A DNA stretch of 64,000 bases from Neoarius graeffei (Eukaryota > Chordata > Actinopteri > Siluriformes > Ariidae): positions 33,402,198-33,466,197 of the forward strand of contig NC_083577.1 of NCBI RefSeq assembly GCF_027579695.1, given 5' to 3'. Positions 61,501 to 64,000 of this stretch are shown here, piece by piece. The translations under genes and the position numbers were made by a program. Each line of letters begins with the position of its first letter. Positions within the stretch are counted from its first letter, which is position 1. The notes under the pieces were generated by a model. That model was given only the letters and a program-made list of their open reading frames with translations. It was not told where the DNA came from and did no database searches.

Positions 61501-64000
61501 TGGGAAAAGTGTTGACTGGGTATTGGGAAAAGTGTTGACTCGGTATTGGGAAAAGTGTTGACTGGGTATTGGGTGTTGGGAGCAGTGTTGATCAGGGATT
61601 GGGTATTGGGAACAGTGTTGATCAGGGATTGGGTATTGGGAACAGTGCTGATCAGGGATTGGGGATTGGGAACAGTGCTGATCAGGGATTGGGTATTGGG
61701 AACAGTGTTGATTGGGTATTGGGAACAGTGTTGACTGGGTATTGGGAACAGTGTTGACTGGGTATTGGGAAAAGTGTTGACTCGGTATTGGGAAAAGTGT
61801 TGACTGGGTATTGGGTGTTGGGAACAGTGTTGATCAGGGATTGGGTATTGGGAACTGTGTTGATTGGGTATTGGGGACAGTGTTGATTGGGTATTGGGAA
61901 CAGTGTTGATTGGGTATTGGGAACAGTGTTGATCAGGGATTGGGTATTGGGAACAGTGCTGATCAGGGATTGGGTATTGGGAACTGTGCTGATCAGGGAT
62001 TGGGTATTGGGAACTGTTATCAAGGACTGGGTATTGGGAACAGTGTTGATCAGGGATTGGGTATTGGGAACTGTGCAGATCAGGGATTGGGTATTGGGAA
62101 CAGTGTTGATTGGGTATTGGGAACAGTGTTGACTGGGTATTGGGAACAGTGTTGACTGGGTATTGGGAACAGTGTTGATTGGGTATTGGGAACAGTGTTG
62201 ATCAGGGATTGGGTATTGGGAACAGTGCTGATCAGGGATTGGGTATTGGGAACTGTGCTGATCAGGGATTGGGTATTGGGAACTGTTATCAAGGACTGGG
62301 TATTGGGAACAGTGTTGATCAGGGATTGGGTATTGGGAACTGTGCAGATCAGGGATTGGGTATTGGGAACAGTGTTGACTGGGTATTGGGAACAGTGTTG
62401 ACTGGGTATTGGGAACAGTGTTGACTGGGTATTGGGAAAAGTGTTGACTCGGTATTGGGAAAAGTGTTGACTGGGTATTGGGTGTTGGGAACTGTGTTGA
62501 TTGGGTATTGGGGACAGTGTTGATCAGGGATTGGGTATTGGGAACAGTGCTGATCAGGGATTGGGTATTGGGAACTGTGCTGATCAGGGATTGGGTATTT
62601 GGAACTGTTATCAAGGACTGGGTATTGGGAACAGTGTTGATCAGGGATTGGGTATTGGGAACTGTGCAGATCAGGGATTGGGTATTGGGAACAGTGTTGA
62701 TTGGGTATTGGGAACAGTGTTGACTGGGTATTGGGAACAGTGTTGACTGGGTATTGGGAACAGTGTTGACTGGGTATTGGGAACAGTGTTGACTGGGTAT
62801 TGGGAAAAGTGTTGACTGGGTATTGGGAAAAGTGTTGACTGGGTATTGGGTGTTGGGAACAGTGTTGATCAGGGATTGGGTGTTGGGAACTGTGTTGATT
62901 GGGTATTGGGAACAGTGTTGATTGGGTATTGGGAACAGTGTTGATCAGGGATTGCGTATTGGGAACAGTGCTGATCAGGGATTGGGTATTGGGAACTGTG
63001 TTGATTGGGGATTGGGAACAGTGTTGATTGGGTATTGGGAACAGTGCTGATCAGGGATTGGGTATTGGTAACAGTGCTGATCAGGGATTGGGTATTGGGA
63101 ACAGTGCTGATCAGGGATTGGGTATTGGGAACTGTGCTGATCAGGGATTGGGTATTGGGAACTGTTATCAAGGACTGGGTATTGGGAACAGTGTTGATCA
63201 GGGATTGGGTATTGGGAACAGTGTTGATTGGGTATTGGGAACAGTGTTGACTGGGTATTGGTAACAGTGTTGACTGGGTATTGGGAACAGTGTTGACTGG
63301 GTATTGGGAACAGTGTTGACTGGGTATTGGGAACAGTGTTGACTGGGTATTGGGAAAAGTGTTGACTCGGTATTGGGTGTTGGGAACAGTGTTGATCAGG
63401 GATTGGGTATTGGGAACTGTGTTGATTGGGTATTGGGAACAGTGTTGATTGGGTATTGGGAACAGTGTTGATTGGGTATTGGGAACAGTGTTGATCAGGG
63501 ATTGGGTATTGGGAACAGTGCTGATCAGGGATTGGGTATTGGGAACTGTGCTGATCAGGGATTGGGTATTGGGAACAGTGTTGATCAGGGATTGGGTATT
63601 GGAAACTGTGCTGATCAGGGATTGGGTATTGGGAACTGTGCTGATCAGGGATTGGGTATTGGGAACTGTCTTGATCAGGGATTGGGTATTGGGAACTGTC
63701 TTGATCAGGGATTGGGTATTGGGAACGGTCTTCATCAGGGATTGGGTATTGGGAACTGTCTCGATCAGGGATTGGGTATTGGGAACTGTCTCGATCAGGG
63801 ATTGGGTATTGGGAACTGTCTCGATTAGGGATTGGGTATTGGGAACTGTCTCGATCAGGAATTGGGTATTGGGAACAGTGTTGATTGGGTATTGGGAACA
63901 GTGTTGACTGGGTATTCGGAACAGTGTTGACTGGGTATTGGGTGTTGGGAACAGTGTTGATCAGGGATTGGGTATTGGGAACTGTGTTGATTGGGGATTG
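58552..64000 (+). repeat. G-rich minisatellite array, mixed 30-bp and 23-bp units, continues past the window
   Basis: The 30-bp unit reads gatcagggattgggtattgg then gaacagtgtt; the 23-bp unit lacks the gatcagg heptamer and reads gattgggtattgggaacagt gtt (or gactggg...). Variants include gaactgtgctgatcagg, gaactgttatcaaggactgg, gaaaagtgttgactcgg and a tgggtgttggg insertion. The array runs over 5.4 kb, roughly 200 units. The left 120 bp contain inverted units (58601-58672). The plus strand is strongly G-rich and C-poor. Long frames on both strands (up to 315 codons) arise because 30 bp is a multiple of three; they show only a repeated decapeptide. Confidence 0.97.
58561..58680. repeat. Inverted block at the left edge of the minisatellite
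   Basis: The arms atgttgatcagtgatt (58586-58601) and aatcactgatcaacat (58615-58630) are perfect 16-bp inverse complements with a ttcccaataccc loop region. Units from 58601 to 58672 run in minus orientation (tgttcccaatacccaatc), then the plus orientation resumes at gatcagggattgggtact. Confidence 0.88.

Noticed and set aside
59197-63907. Long open frames (up to 315 codons) in both orientations within the minisatellite, encoding repeated decapeptides such as DWVLGTVLIR or PNTQSLINTV.
   Set aside because: A 30-bp unit without a stop keeps frames open over many units on both strands. The frames break wherever 23-bp units change phase, and nothing resembles a start, splice site or known repeat protein.
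58552-64000. CRISPR-like array, because of short regularly repeated units.
   Set aside because: Units are directly adjacent without unique spacers, and the genome is clearly a vertebrate.

Overview
This window is vertebrate nuclear DNA, almost certainly from a teleost fish. The evidence is several Tc1-type transposons with 1.6-kb bodies and CAGTG-type inverted ends, L2/Rex1-type LINE remnants, many copies of a tRNA-derived SINE whose head reads gcggcacggtggtgtag, hAT, PIF/Harbinger-like, TTAA-type and THAP/SWIM-type DNA transposons, long CA microsatellites, and spliced exons of a host gene separated by repeat-filled introns. There are no bacterial-style operons.

Host genes. The 3' end of one plus-strand gene can be assembled from splice sites and phase: exons 766-847, 16336-16413, 16550-16603, 26171-26295 (or from 26168, a tandem NAGNAG acceptor) and the terminal exon 34044-34107 plus 3' UTR. 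All phases agree. The protein tail is proline/serine-rich and ends in -TTEL, a class I PDZ-ligand shape. I do not recognise the gene with certainty. Exon 26171-26295 is 125 bp, so skipping it would switch the terminal exon to another frame and replace the PDZ ligand. A second plus-strand gene may begin at 53157-53217, a possible first coding exon with a signal-peptide-like start and a good donor; its other exons are not in view.

Transposon landscape. 1-16 kb (intron 1): a hAT with 8-bp target duplication, THAP-domain fragments, a broken L2/Rex1-type LINE, two ~1.26-kb copies of one inverted-repeat element, another hAT and SINEs. 16.8-20.9 kb: a LINE C-terminus split by a Tc1 element, itself split by an unclassified 1.8-kb insertion. 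21.1-26.0 kb: an outer element containing a Harbinger-like MITE and a CCCTGTGTCC-ended element, the latter holding a MITE and a nearly intact Tc1. 26.4-32.2 kb: two more Tc1 elements and a second CCCTGTGTCC element hit by a mariner-like element that was hit by a SINE. 36-42 kb: a MITE/SINE/TTAA-element nest and two oppositely oriented THAP/SWIM (ISL2EU-like) elements. 42.6-45.6 kb: SINE containing hAT containing ISL2EU-like element containing a ~0.5-kb palindrome. 46-58 kb: Tc1 and LINE relics, a second copy of the 30.6-kb Tc1 family, a TTAA foldback element, paired SINEs and two further hATs with perfect 8-bp duplications.

58.55-64.0 kb is one G-rich minisatellite of interspersed 30-bp and 23-bp units, with an inverted block at its left edge and higher-order structure; it runs off the window. 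Its long ORFs are artefacts of the 30-bp period.

Limits: family names rest on motifs, end sequences and target duplications read by eye. No database search or alignment was possible.
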